64,000 nt of DNA. It comes from Streptomyces sp. 840.1. Lineage in GTDB: Bacteria; Actinomycetota; Actinomycetes; Streptomycetales; Streptomycetaceae. The notes beneath the pieces are model-generated. The model saw only the letters and a program-made list of their open reading frames with translations, was not told the origin of the DNA and made no database searches. Position numbers and translations under genes: made by a program. The DNA lies in the NCBI RefSeq assembly GCF_003751445.1, contig NZ_RJUU01000001.1:563001-627000 (forward strand), in the 5' to 3' direction. Positions 6,676 through 15,900 of this stretch are shown here, in pieces. The first letter of the stretch is position 1, and each line of letters begins with the position of its first letter.

Positions 6676-9669
6676 TCAGATGATCTGCGGTTCGAAGTCC
6701 CAGAACGGCCGGTTGCGGGAGCGCGCCGAGATGGTATGGACGTGCTGCGCGCCCAGGGTGGTCACCAGATCGTCGAGCGCCTCCGACTCGACCTTCTCCG
6801 CCCGCTGCCGCTCGCGCAGTGCGCGCAGATCGGCCGCGTGGGCGATCCGGGCGGTCAGGGTCAGCGGGTGGGTCCTGCCGAGCACCTCGGTGGCACGGGC
6901 GATGACCGAGTCCGTCAGCGCCGTTGCGGACTCGGGGTCGCCGACGAGATTGCGGAGAGCGGCGGCGTTGACCGCGCAGCCCAGAGTCCAGGGGTGGTTC
7001 TCGCCCACCGCCCGGCCCATGTCCACGAGCGCCTCCTCCAGGAGGTGGTACGCCTGGTCCCGCTCCCCGACGCTGCGCAGGATCAGGGCGTGGTTGGCGC
7101 GGGTGCCCGCCACGTAGGGGTGCTGGTCGCCCAGCATGTCCACGTAGCCCTCGACGACCTTCTCGCTTATGGCGCGGGCCTGGTCGATGTCGGCGTGTTC
7201 GCGGGCGAAGAAGCTCTGGCTGGCCGCGAACATCATGGTGAGCGGGGCGGCCTCACCGAGCACCCGCTCACCCCGCTCCAGCACCCGGCTGAACAGCGCC
7301 GCCGCCTTGTTCCGCTCGCCCGAGCGGTACTGGCAGAGCGCGAGGTTGTGCTCGGCGGTCAGGGTCTGCGGGTTGTCCTGGCCCATCACGAGCCGGTGCA
7401 CGCGGACGCTCTGGCTCTGGATCGACTCCGCCTCGGTGTAGCGCCCGAGCAGCCGGAGGTCGGTGGCGTAGTGGATCTCGGAGTAGAGGGTCCAGCTGTG
7501 GCGCGGGCGCAGCAGCTGGCGGCGCGATTCCAGGGTGCGCCGGTTGAGTTCAAGCGACTCCTCGTACCGTCCGAGCAGGCGCAGGGACGTACCGAGGTTG
7601 TTCTGCGCGCTGAGCGTGCGCGAGTCCTGGTCGCCCAGCAGTTCGCGGTACGAGGCCAGGATCCAGCCGGACATCTCGTGCGCCTCGTCGTACTGCCCGA
7701 GGCCGCGCAGGTCGGCCGCGAGACCGCCGGCCGCGCGCAGGTGTTCCAGGTCGTCGGCGCCCCGCTCGGCGCGCAGGTGGTCGACGGCGGCCCGTTCGAT
7801 GACCTCGGTCCCGGCGTAGTCACCGACCGCGCGCAGCAGGTTGGCGTAGTTGTAGCTGAGGTCCCAGACGCGGGGGTGGTTCTCGCCCAGCAGCTCGCCC
7901 CAGGCCTTCATGGCGCGGGAGCCGAGCTTGATGCCGGCCCGGTACTCGCCGGAGAGGTACATGTAGCGCAGGCAATTGAGCACCAGCGAGTGCACCGCGG
8001 GGTCGGTGCTGCGCAGCACGTCGGCCCACTTCAGGTGCGGGGCGATCTCGGCGTACGCGGGCCACAGCCGGGTGTCGGTGGGGCGGCCCGGGTCTGCGGA
8101 GGCGAGGGCGCGGCGGACCACGTCGATGAATTCCTCGCGGTCGCGCTCCGGCATGTCCTTGCGGACGATCTGGTGGACCATCCGGTGCAGGTAGACGGAC
8201 TCGCCGGACGACGTCTCGTCGATGACCGACTCGTGGGACTCCAGGCGGACCACGGAGTACTGGCGCAGCTGGCTGATCGCCTTGTTCCACAGCAGCGGGT
8301 CGTTCATCAGGCCGGACAGCTGCTCGGGCAGTTCGCCCGGCGGCATTTCCTTGAGCAGCCGTACGGGGATGGAGCCGGGGGCGAAGAAGCTGCACAGGCG
8401 CAGCAGGTCGACGGACTCGGGGACGGTGTCCCGGAGCTTGTTCAGCAGTATCGACCAGGCGGTCTGGAAGGCCAGCGGGAAGTCGGCGGAGACCTTGACG
8501 ACGTCCTGGTCGATGCCGCCGCCGAGCAGCTCGATGTACTCCTCGACCGACATGTCGGAGTCGTTCAGCCAGCCGGCGGTCTGGTCGAGGAGCAGCGGGA
8601 GGTCCTCCAGCGCCTCGGCGAGCTGGTCGGCCTCGGGGCGGGTGAGGCGGGGGGCGCGGCGCAGGATGAAGGCGATCGATTCGTCGCGCGCGTAGACCGG
8701 TACCTCGACGAGGTTGCTGTTGTGCTCGCCCCACTCGGGGTTGCGGGAGGTGATCAGGACATGGCCGGGGCCGGTGGGCACCAGGTCCCAGATCTGTTCG
8801 GGTTCGTCCGCGCCGTCCAGGACCAGCAGCCAGTGCGAGTGCGGGTCGCCGCGGCGCAGCGAGTCGCGTACCGCGCGCAGCCGTTCGCCGTATTCGGCGC
8901 CGGTGGACAGGCCCAGTTCCGGGGCGAGTTCGGCGAGCTTCTGGCGGTAGAGGGCGCGCCGGTCGGCGGGTACCCACCACACCACGTCGTACTCGGAGCC
9001 GAAGCGGTAGACGTACTCGGCGGCCAGCTGCGTCTTGCCCACACCCGACATGCCGTGCAGGGTGACGACCCCCGCACCGGCGCCGGCGTCCTGGAGGGCC
9101 GTGTAGGCCTTGCTGAGCAGTTCCTCGCGGCCGGTGAAGCGGGTGTTGCGGCGCGGTACGCCGCCCCACACCTCGGGGGTGTCCGCCGGGTAGCGCGGGC
9201 CGGGCCGCGCCTCGGCGTCCTCGGGCAGCGGGTCGGTGGGCAGGCCCAGCCGCACCAGCAGCCGGCGTTCGGCCTCGTCCGCGCCGACGTTCGTCAGGTC
9301 CGCGGCGCCGAAGACGGAGGTGGCGCCGGGCAGGGCCGAGGTGGTGACGGACGCGGCGGCGAAGCGGTCCGGGTCGGGGGCGACGACCTCGCGCAGGGCG
9401 CGGTTCCACTCCTCGTGGCCGCGGGGTCCGACCTGGAAGTACCAGTCGCTGAGCAGGACCAGGATCCGGCCCCGGGAGAGCATCAGGTCGCGCAGGGCGT
9501 CCTCCAGCGGGACCTCGACCGGAGGGTCCCAGCGCTGCTGGACGACCGTCACCCCGCGCCGCTCCAGCCGGTCCGCGATCCACGCCGCCCAGGCCCGGTT
9601 GAAACCGGCGAAACTGAGGGTGACGGTCTGCGCCCCGGTTGCTCCAACTTGCTTACGCGTTCCGGGCAT
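6676..9669 (-). CDS. fxsT: FxsT: TIR/NB-ARC/TPR protein of the FxSxx-COOH system
   Basis: This 997-residue multidomain protein has a TIR-like domain (about residues 14-115), an NB-ARC NTPase (P-loop GMSGVGKT at 206-213, Walker B LLVLDGADEP at 281-290, LITSR after it) and a long C-terminal TPR array (about 560-990) with repeats such as NNLGTSLRLLGRYEES. This is the layout of the TPR protein of FxSxx-COOH systems, normally found with the FxsB enzyme, as here. It is 80 bp downstream of the HExxH hydroxylase gene. The ATG at 9669 is preceded by AGGGAG. A STAND-type signal sensor is the family expectation; what it senses is unknown. A paralogue lies at 1-2025. Confidence 0.9.
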   Translation of the reverse strand: MPGTRKQVGATGAQTVTLSFAGFNRAWAAWIADRLERRGVTVVQQRWDPPVEVPLEDALRDLMLSRGRILVLLSDWYFQVGPRGHEEWNRALREVVAPDPDRFAAASVTTSALPGATSVFGAADLTNVGADEAERRLLVRLGLPTDPLPEDAEARPGPRYPADTPEVWGGVPRRNTRFTGREELLSKAYTALQDAGAGAGVVTLHGMSGVGKTQLAAEYVYRFGSEYDVVWWVPADRRALYRQKLAELAPELGLSTGAEYGERLRAVRDSLRRGDPHSHWLLVLDGADEPEQIWDLVPTGPGHVLITSRNPEWGEHNSNLVEVPVYARDESIAFILRRAPRLTRPEADQLAEALEDLPLLLDQTAGWLNDSDMSVEEYIELLGGGIDQDVVKVSADFPLAFQTAWSILLNKLRDTVPESVDLLRLCSFFAPGSIPVRLLKEMPPGELPEQLSGLMNDPLLWNKAISQLRQYSVVRLESHESVIDETSSGESVYLHRMVHQIVRKDMPERDREEFIDVVRRALASADPGRPTDTRLWPAYAEIAPHLKWADVLRSTDPAVHSLVLNCLRYMYLSGEYRAGIKLGSRAMKAWGELLGENHPRVWDLSYNYANLLRAVGDYAGTEVIERAAVDHLRAERGADDLEHLRAAGGLAADLRGLGQYDEAHEMSGWILASYRELLGDQDSRTLSAQNNLGTSLRLLGRYEESLELNRRTLESRRQLLRPRHSWTLYSEIHYATDLRLLGRYTEAESIQSQSVRVHRLVMGQDNPQTLTAEHNLALCQYRSGERNKAAALFSRVLERGERVLGEAAPLTMMFAASQSFFAREHADIDQARAISEKVVEGYVDMLGDQHPYVAGTRANHALILRSVGERDQAYHLLEEALVDMGRAVGENHPWTLGCAVNAAALRNLVGDPESATALTDSVIARATEVLGRTHPLTLTARIAHAADLRALRERQRAEKVESEALDDLVTTLGAQHVHTISARSRNRPFWDFEPQII

Positions 9670-9749
9670 TCAACCGTCTCCCTGACCTCGTTGCGAGCTC
9701 TTTCAAGATACACCGGAGCCGCTCGCTCCGGCCGGAATCTCCTGGCCGC

Positions 9750-11141
9750 TCAGCTCCCGGATGATCCGTTCCTCTGCTGCCATATCACCTTGGCGGTGCT
9801 CACATAGGCCTCCGCGCGAGCCAGGTGACCCGTGGGTGGCGGCGAATCCTCCAGACGGTGGTAGACCGTGATCATCTCGTTGACGAGCACCCGGCCCTCG
9901 GCGGTCAGCGCGGCGGAGCCGGCCAGCACCGGCAGTACGGCGCCGACCTGTTGGCGGCAGCGCGCGTGTTCCGCCCAGGCCAGATCGCGGTGGGTGACCC
10001 GCCGCGCGCCGAGCGCGAACCGCTGCCAGTAGTCGGCCAGCGCCAGGTGCGAGTAGGCGCCCTGGAGCAGTCCGTCGAAGGGCCTGGGGTCGGAGCGCCA
10101 CGGTGCGAAGTGGCGTGGGGTGGCGTCCTCGTGGTGCAGCCTGACGAGTGAGCCGAGCGCGGCGAGCTTGGTGTGCTGGAGTTCGTGCACGAGGGTCGAG
10201 GCGAAGTAGGCGGGCGTGGCGGGCTTGCTGCTGAGGACCGCGCCGAACGCCTCGCGCCGGGTGCCGCTGCAGTGGGCCGCGCCCTGGCCGGTCGGCCCGG
10301 ACCCCGGCGGCGGCCCGAGCGGCACGAGGCAGCGCAGCAGGACGGCCGCCTCGGTGAGCCGGTGCTCGCCGCCCACGCGCAGCAGCGGTTCGACCCCGGA
10401 CCAGGACTCGGTCCAGGCCTTGCGTTCGTGGTCGTCGATGTGGGTGGCGGCGCTCAGCCCGTGGCGTTCCAGGCCGGTGCCCCGGGTGCGGTACGGGTCG
10501 AGGTCGTCCAGCGGTACGGGGCGGGTGCCCGGCAGTACGGCCGGCAGGGTGAGCACCGGCAGCCAGCGTGGGTCGGCCGAGCTCATGGTGCCGTCGGGCA
10601 GCGCCCGTACCGACAGGGGCGGGGCGCCGGCCGGGCGGAGCGTCATCTCGGTTCCGTCGTAGCCGAGTCCGACCGGGCCCGGGTCCACCCGTGCCGCCCC
10701 CAGGGTGGGCAGCGAGAGCAGTCCTTCGCGGGCGGTGAGCCGGGTGGTGCAGGGCAGCCCGGCCCGGACCGAGGCTGCTGCGGCGAGGGCGCCGAGGTGG
10801 GCCAGGTCGGTGCGGAGTTCCGGGCCCGCGGCGGTGGTCGCGGTGAGGCCGCCCAGCAGCCGCTGCGCCCAGGGGCCGGCCATGGGGTGGAACAGCACGG
10901 TGCGCACGGCGGCCCGGTCGGTGCGTTCGGCCGCTTCGAGCAGCGCCCAGTCCTCGCGGAGCCGGTCCAGCGCTCCGGGCGGGCACACGGTCGCGGGGGC
11001 GGCCTCCGCGGCGTCGAGCAGGGCCCGCAGGAGGACGAGGCGGCGGGTGTCCTGGTCGCGGACGAGCAGGCCGAGGGAGTCGGTGTCGCCCTCGGTGCGG
11101 CCGAGTTCGCGCAGTACGCGATCGGGTATGGCGGGGCTCAT
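9750..11141 (-). CDS. HExxH-motif peptide hydroxylase of the FxSxx system
   Basis: A 463-residue protein with HELQH at residues 319-323 in the context STLVHELQHTK. It matches the HEXXH peptide-modification family found beside FxsB enzymes. Members have been assigned as 2-oxoglutarate-dependent peptide beta-hydroxylases rather than proteases, with the two His as iron ligands. The ATG at 11139-11141 overlaps the fxsB stop (ATGA), so the two enzymes are translationally coupled; this start gives the residue numbering used. The likely substrate is the FxsA-type precursor at 12587-12802. Hydroxylation here is inferred from the family, and the site cannot be read from sequence. Confidence 0.85.
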   Translation of the reverse strand: MSPAIPDRVLRELGRTEGDTDSLGLLVRDQDTRRLVLLRALLDAAEAAPATVCPPGALDRLREDWALLEAAERTDRAAVRTVLFHPMAGPWAQRLLGGLTATTAAGPELRTDLAHLGALAAAASVRAGLPCTTRLTAREGLLSLPTLGAARVDPGPVGLGYDGTEMTLRPAGAPPLSVRALPDGTMSSADPRWLPVLTLPAVLPGTRPVPLDDLDPYRTRGTGLERHGLSAATHIDDHERKAWTESWSGVEPLLRVGGEHRLTEAAVLLRCLVPLGPPPGSGPTGQGAAHCSGTRREAFGAVLSSKPATPAYFASTLVHELQHTKLAALGSLVRLHHEDATPRHFAPWRSDPRPFDGLLQGAYSHLALADYWQRFALGARRVTHRDLAWAEHARCRQQVGAVLPVLAGSAALTAEGRVLVNEMITVYHRLEDSPPPTGHLARAEAYVSTAKVIWQQRNGSSGS

Positions 11142-12460
11142 GGGGGGTCTCCTGCGGTTGCGTCGGCGAGCCGGTCCGCGACGTGGCGGACCAGCCGTTC
11201 GAGGTCCGCGCAGTAGACGGACGGGTTGATGAAGCCGTTCTCTGCGCGGTAGCGGTGTGCGTAGTGGCCGCCGCCGCAGACGGTCAGCAGCGGGCAGGAC
11301 CGGCAGGCGGCGGCCAGCGCGCCGGCTCCGGCCTGGCGGGCGGCGACGCCGGGGTGGCGCAGGGCGTCGTCGAAGGTGTGGCGGAACACGTCGAGTCCGG
11401 TGGCGGCGGCCGTGTCGTAGGCGGACTTGAGGGAGTCGACCTGTTCGATCGACCCGTCGGTCTCGACCACGACGGCGTTGACGGGGTCGAGCCCCAGGGA
11501 TTCGGTGGCGGCGGGCAGGCCGAGGAGCAGGGCGACGCACTCCTCGAAGAGCCGGATCCGGGTCTCCCGCCGGGCCGCCGGCCACCAGCGGTCGAAGACG
11601 GCGCACAGCCAGTCGCCGTACGGGGTGGCGCGGCCCGACCCCGGGCCCCTGGGGATGCCCGCCGGGTCCGGCAGTCCGGGCGGCGGGCTGGTCCAGTTGC
11701 CGTGCGGCAGGAGCAGGTCCAGGGCCGGCGGGCGCAGGGCGAGCAGCGACTCGTACATCTCGACGGGGTCGGTGCGCGGGTCGACGACGGTGAGGATGCC
11801 CGCGTACGCGCCGGGGTGCCGGTCGGCGAGGAGCCGGGCGCCGCGTGCGGCGGCGGGCCAGGAGGGGCGCCCGGCGTGGTCGGTGCGCTGGGTGTTGTGG
11901 GCGGCCAGTCCGCCGTCCAGGCTGATGCCGATGCTGATGCCGTGCCGGGCGAGCACGGTGACGCCCGCGTCGGTGAGCAGCGTGGCGTTGGTCTGCACGG
12001 TGGCGTGGACGGTGCAGCCGGGCGGCACCCGCTCGCGCACCCGGTCGGCGAGTGCGGCCAGCCGGTCCGGGCCGGCGAGCAGGGGTTCGCCGCCGTGCAG
12101 CACCAGGGCGACGTGGAGCAGCCGGTGGGCGGCCGCGTGTTCCGCGATCCGGTCCGCGGTGCGCTCCAGGACGGCGGGCGCGGCGGCGGCCGGCCGGTCC
12201 CGCCAGGTGCGGTCCGGGCCCTCGTACAGGTAGCAGTAGCGGCAGGCGAGGTTGCAGCGGCCGTGCACCTTCACGATGAACTGCCCGAACGGTACGGGTG
12301 CGGGCGGGCCCGCGCGGCCGTCGGCCGGTTCCGGGCGCGGCCCGGCTCCGGGGAACGGCCCGCCGCTCCCGTCCGCGTACCGCCGCTCCCCCTGTGGCAT
12401 CGCCCGTCGGGCCACTCCGGCACCCCCGTGCTGGTCGTCTGCCGGGACGGTCACCGGCAC
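11138..12460 (-). CDS. fxsB: FxsB: cyclophane-forming radical SAM/SPASM maturase
   Basis: A 440-residue radical SAM enzyme. The cluster-binding motif CNLACRYC (Cys69, Cys73, Cys76) sits in KVHGRCNLACRYCYLYEG, typical of FxsB. The C-terminus has the SPASM pattern CRSCPLLTVCGGG and a later Cys in PSVYC, binding auxiliary iron-sulfur clusters. FxsB-family enzymes form a three-residue cyclophane between an aromatic residue and a residue two positions later in the C-terminal tail of FxsA-type peptides. The precursor lies 126 bp upstream on the same strand. About 55 N-terminal residues are Pro/Gly-rich, so a start inside them is possible. Confidence 0.93.
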   Translation of the reverse strand: MPVTVPADDQHGGAGVARRAMPQGERRYADGSGGPFPGAGPRPEPADGRAGPPAPVPFGQFIVKVHGRCNLACRYCYLYEGPDRTWRDRPAAAAPAVLERTADRIAEHAAAHRLLHVALVLHGGEPLLAGPDRLAALADRVRERVPPGCTVHATVQTNATLLTDAGVTVLARHGISIGISLDGGLAAHNTQRTDHAGRPSWPAAARGARLLADRHPGAYAGILTVVDPRTDPVEMYESLLALRPPALDLLLPHGNWTSPPPGLPDPAGIPRGPGSGRATPYGDWLCAVFDRWWPAARRETRIRLFEECVALLLGLPAATESLGLDPVNAVVVETDGSIEQVDSLKSAYDTAAATGLDVFRHTFDDALRHPGVAARQAGAGALAAACRSCPLLTVCGGGHYAHRYRAENGFINPSVYCADLERLVRHVADRLADATAGDPP

Positions 12461-12586
12461 CGGCCCGGGGTGAGTATCCCCGGCGCCGGCGCGGGCAGAC
12501 CCGTCCCGGTCGATGATGTCCTGATCGGCCGCGCCCCGGGCCGAAACCGTGCGGGTCCGGGGCGGGGCGCGGCGGGGCCGCCCGGC

Positions 12587-12802
12587 TCAGAAGGCGTTGT
12601 TGAACCCCCAGAGCATCTCCCGGGGCTGTTCGGCCCGGCCGCGCAGGTCCGCGACCACCTCCGACAGCACCGGGTGGCTCAGGGTCCGCAGGGTCTCCAG
12701 ATCGAGACCCAGCAGATCCGGCAGCGCGCCCCCGGCTGCGGGCCCACCGCCGCCCGTGCCCGCGGGCACATCCGCCCCGTCATCACGTGTCGACTCGTCC
12801 AT
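12587..12802 (-). CDS. fxsA: FxsA-type RiPP precursor ending FNNAF
   Basis: A 71-residue peptide with a Gly/Ala-rich N-terminal half, a helical leader-like segment (LLGLDLETLRTLSHPVLSEV) and a short core ending WGFNNAF. Position just before fxsB, size and the C-terminal aromatic match FxsA-type precursors, whose signature is Phe-x-Ser-x-x at the extreme C-terminus. Here the third residue of the motif is Asn, so the predicted crosslink is Phe to Asn within FNN; Phe-x-Asn motifs are used by related cyclophane synthases. I chose the ATG at 12802 because GGGGAGG lies just upstream; a GTG one codon earlier is too close to it. No export signal is seen. Confidence 0.85.
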   Translation of the reverse strand: MDESTRDDGADVPAGTGGGGPAAGGALPDLLGLDLETLRTLSHPVLSEVVADLRGRAEQPREMLWGFNNAF

Positions 12803-12969
12803 CACGCCTCCCCGTACTCAGCAGCGGGCCGCCCGCGCCGCGCTCGCCGTTGAGCGCGCACCGCCGGTCCCGCGTCCCTGACCCGCTTCGTCCCTCTGCC
12901 CGCGCCCCGGCCGGCGCCGGTCGCGCGCCGGCCGTGCCCGTATCCGGTCCGGGCGCACGGCTGTGCCGG

Positions 12970-12987
12970 GTGCTCGTCGTTGAGCAC
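12970..12987 (-). terminator. Short hairpin after the SAV_2336-type gene
   Basis: GTGCTC, six bases, GAGCAC forms a 6-bp stem touching the stop codon of the 12988-16443 gene. No T-run follows. It could partly attenuate read-through into the precursor gene 185 bp downstream, or be chance in GC-rich DNA. The rest of 12803-12987 shows no gene. Confidence 0.3.
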
Positions 12988-15900
12988 TCAGCGCTCCAGC
13001 TCGGCCAGCCGCTCGGCGGTACGGTCGCCCGCCGCGCCGCCGCCGTCCGGCAGCTTGCGCCACTCCAGGCGGGCCGCCCGGTACGCCTCTCGCGCGGCCC
13101 GGGGGCGCCCCGCTCTCTCATACGTCATACCCCGCCAGTGGTTGGCTGTAGCACCCAACTCCACGGACTCCCGCAGCTGTTGCGGACTCTCCAGCTCCGC
13201 TTCGGCCGTCGCGGCGGAGGCCGCGGCCGAGCGGAAGGCCTCCGCCGCCTCGTCGCGCCGGCTCGGCCTGACCAGTACGTCGGCGGCCTCCAGGAGCGCC
13301 CTGCCCAGCGCCAGCCAGCAGCGCGCCGCGGTCAGCGGGGCCGCGGCCTCCTGCGCGGCCAGGCCGAAGAGGTACTCGGCCTCCCGCAGGTCGACCCGGT
13401 CCGCGGTCGCCCGGTGCCGCAGCATCAGGGCCCGGCCGAGCATCAGCAGCCGCTCCGACTGGTCCGCGCCGCCGGCCGGCGTCTCGGTGCGGCAGTCGCG
13501 CAGCACCCGCACCGCGGCCCCGATGTGCGCCCCGCCGTCCGGGAGTTCGGCGCGGCGCAGCAGGGTGCCGCCCCATTCGGCCAGCAGGTCGGTGTGGGCG
13601 CGGGAGTCGCGGGGGATGCCGCGGGCCGCGCGGGCGAACCAGTCGGCGGCCGCCACGAGTTCGTCGGGGTCGCCGGTGTGCTCGTAGCGGGCGACCCGGA
13701 CCCGTCCGGCCCTGGTCTGCAGCTGGGCGCGCTGGCGCTGCTCCCGTACGGTCTCCAGGGCCTGGCCGGTCAGGGTCGCGGCCTCCTCCGGTTCCTCGCC
13801 GGAGGCCAGCAGCGCGTCCACCAGGTCCAGCACGATGCGGACCTCGGTGCCCATGGTGTGCCGGCCGCCCTGGGCGAAGGCCGTGCGCAGCGAACGGGCG
13901 GCCTGCCGGGCGAACTCCCTGGACCGTTCGGTGTCCTCGGTGGCGCCGGCCAGTTTCAGCAGCGTCCGGCCGTGCTGGAGCGGGAGTGCGGCCGGCCGGT
14001 TCTCCTGGTCGGGCCAGGAGTCCGCGAAGGCCTCCAGCATCCCGCAGGCGCTCTGCAGCAGGGCGCTGTCGCCGTCGAGCCGCCACTGCGCCTCCAGGGC
14101 CCGCACCCGCTCCAGGGTGAGCGCCAGCGCCTCGGCCGGCGGGAGGCCGGGGGCCGCGCAGGCGGCGGTGTACTCGCGGTCGGCGCGGCGCAGGAGCTCC
14201 AGGGCGCCGCGCCGGTCGCCGCGCCGCCGCCGGTCGTCGGCCGCGGCGTGCAGCACCTTGGCCAGCACCGCCCGTTCGCGTACGGCGCCGGGGGCCGAGG
14301 CGGCGCGCCCGGCGGCGCGCTCGGCCTCGCGGAGCAGCTCGGCGCCGCCCTGCACCTCCCACAGACGCAGGACGCAGCGCGCGTACTGCGCCCAGAGTTC
14401 GGGGTCCGCGGACGGGCGCGGGCCGTTCTCGGCGGCGCCCCGCAGCAGCTGGACCGCGTCGATCAGGCGCTGCACCATCTTGTCGGCCTCGAACTGCCGC
14501 ATCAGTTCGCGGGCCCGCTCCACGGCCGAGGTTGCGCCGGGGGCGGGGAGCTTCGGCGGGATCACGAATCTGTTGGGCACAGGCATGAATCGCTCCAGTA
14601 CGCGGGCTGCGACCTCGGCAAAGGCGTGGGGCACGCGGGGGCCGTCGCTCCTCCCGGGCGCCTCGTCCGCCTCGTTCTCCTCGCTGTCCTCGCTCTCTTC
14701 CTGGTCGTCGCTCTCCTCGGCCGCCGGGCGCACGGCGGCCCCGTCGGCGTCTCGGGCGCCGAGGGGGAAGGGACCCGCCGTCGCGTCCCCGAGCTGGGCG
14801 AAGGCGAGGGCCGGGAAGTTGGGCCCGCCCTTGCCGAACCGCGTCTCGATGTACTGCGAACAGTGCTTGAGCACGAGCAGTGCCTCGTCCCGGCCCAGCG
14901 GGCCGAGCAGCGCCTCCTGGACGCCGGGTGCGAACGCGTACCACTGGCCGTACCGGCCGCCGGTGCCGTCGACGCGCAGGAGCAGGCCGCTGAGCAGCAC
15001 CTCGGCCAGTTCGGACGGGCCCGACTGGGGCAGCATGGTGCGCTGCACGAGCTGCATCACCGGGAGGTAGAGGGGCGCGGCCGCGAGGTAGACGGCCAGC
15101 TGCCCGGCGGCGGGCGAGGCTGCCGAACGGAAGCGGCTGACCAGCTGGAGCGAGGACAGGGTGGAGCCGGAGCGCTGGACGGCCGCCGCCGGCTGGTCGG
15201 CCCGCACCCAGCCGACCGCTCCGGAGATCCGGGCCGCGCCGGTGCCGGAGAGCAGCCTGGCCCAGGCCGCCAGCGCGCCCGGCACCGGCGGGAGGACCGG
15301 GACGGCCAGGGCGCCGGGGTGGACGGCGGTGCCGGTTCCGGCGTCCTCGGTGACCTTCAGCAGGGTGGCTCCCGCGAGCCCGTCCCCGCGGGAGAGCGAA
15401 CCGAAGGTGACCGGCAGCCGGGTGCGGTTCCACATGCGCTGCGGCAGTGGCTGGAGCACGGCGACCGGGGCCTGCCGGGCGAGCTGGTGCAGCAGCCGGT
15501 GGGCGCGTCCGCTGCGCCAGAGCGGTCCGGCGCAGTCGCTGATCATCACGGTGACCCGGCGTCCGGTCGGATCGCTGAGCCGGTCGGCGGAGTGCAGCGG
15601 GGCGTTGGCGGGGTCGGAGCTGCGGCTGACCGTGCAGCCGCCGTCCGGGCCCTGGTGCAGATAGCGCACCTGCACATCCCGGAAGGCGCCCAGCTGACCG
15701 AAGATCTGCTGCAGTTCCGCGAACATCCGGTCCCACACCAGCATCGACGACGAGGCGTCCATGACGCACTGGAGGATCGCGTCCCCCCGGCCGACGCCGC
15801 GGAACACCGGCATGACCATGCCGCCCGCACGGGCGCTGAGGTCGGCGGTCGCCGTCTCGTCCAGGGTGCGGCGCAGCGGGGCGGAGACCGGCCGGTAGCG

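Noticed and set aside
9703..9783. 26-residue frame between the HExxH gene and fxsT as a second precursor
   Set aside because: It starts inside the hydroxylase gene, has no ribosome site and ends SGSGVS without an aromatic FxSxx-like motif.
6736..9807. 1023-residue open frame on the plus strand opposite fxsT
   Set aside because: It is a shadow of the high-GC fxsT gene, Val/Gly/Gln/Arg-rich without domains, while the minus frame has clear TIR, NB-ARC and TPR motifs.
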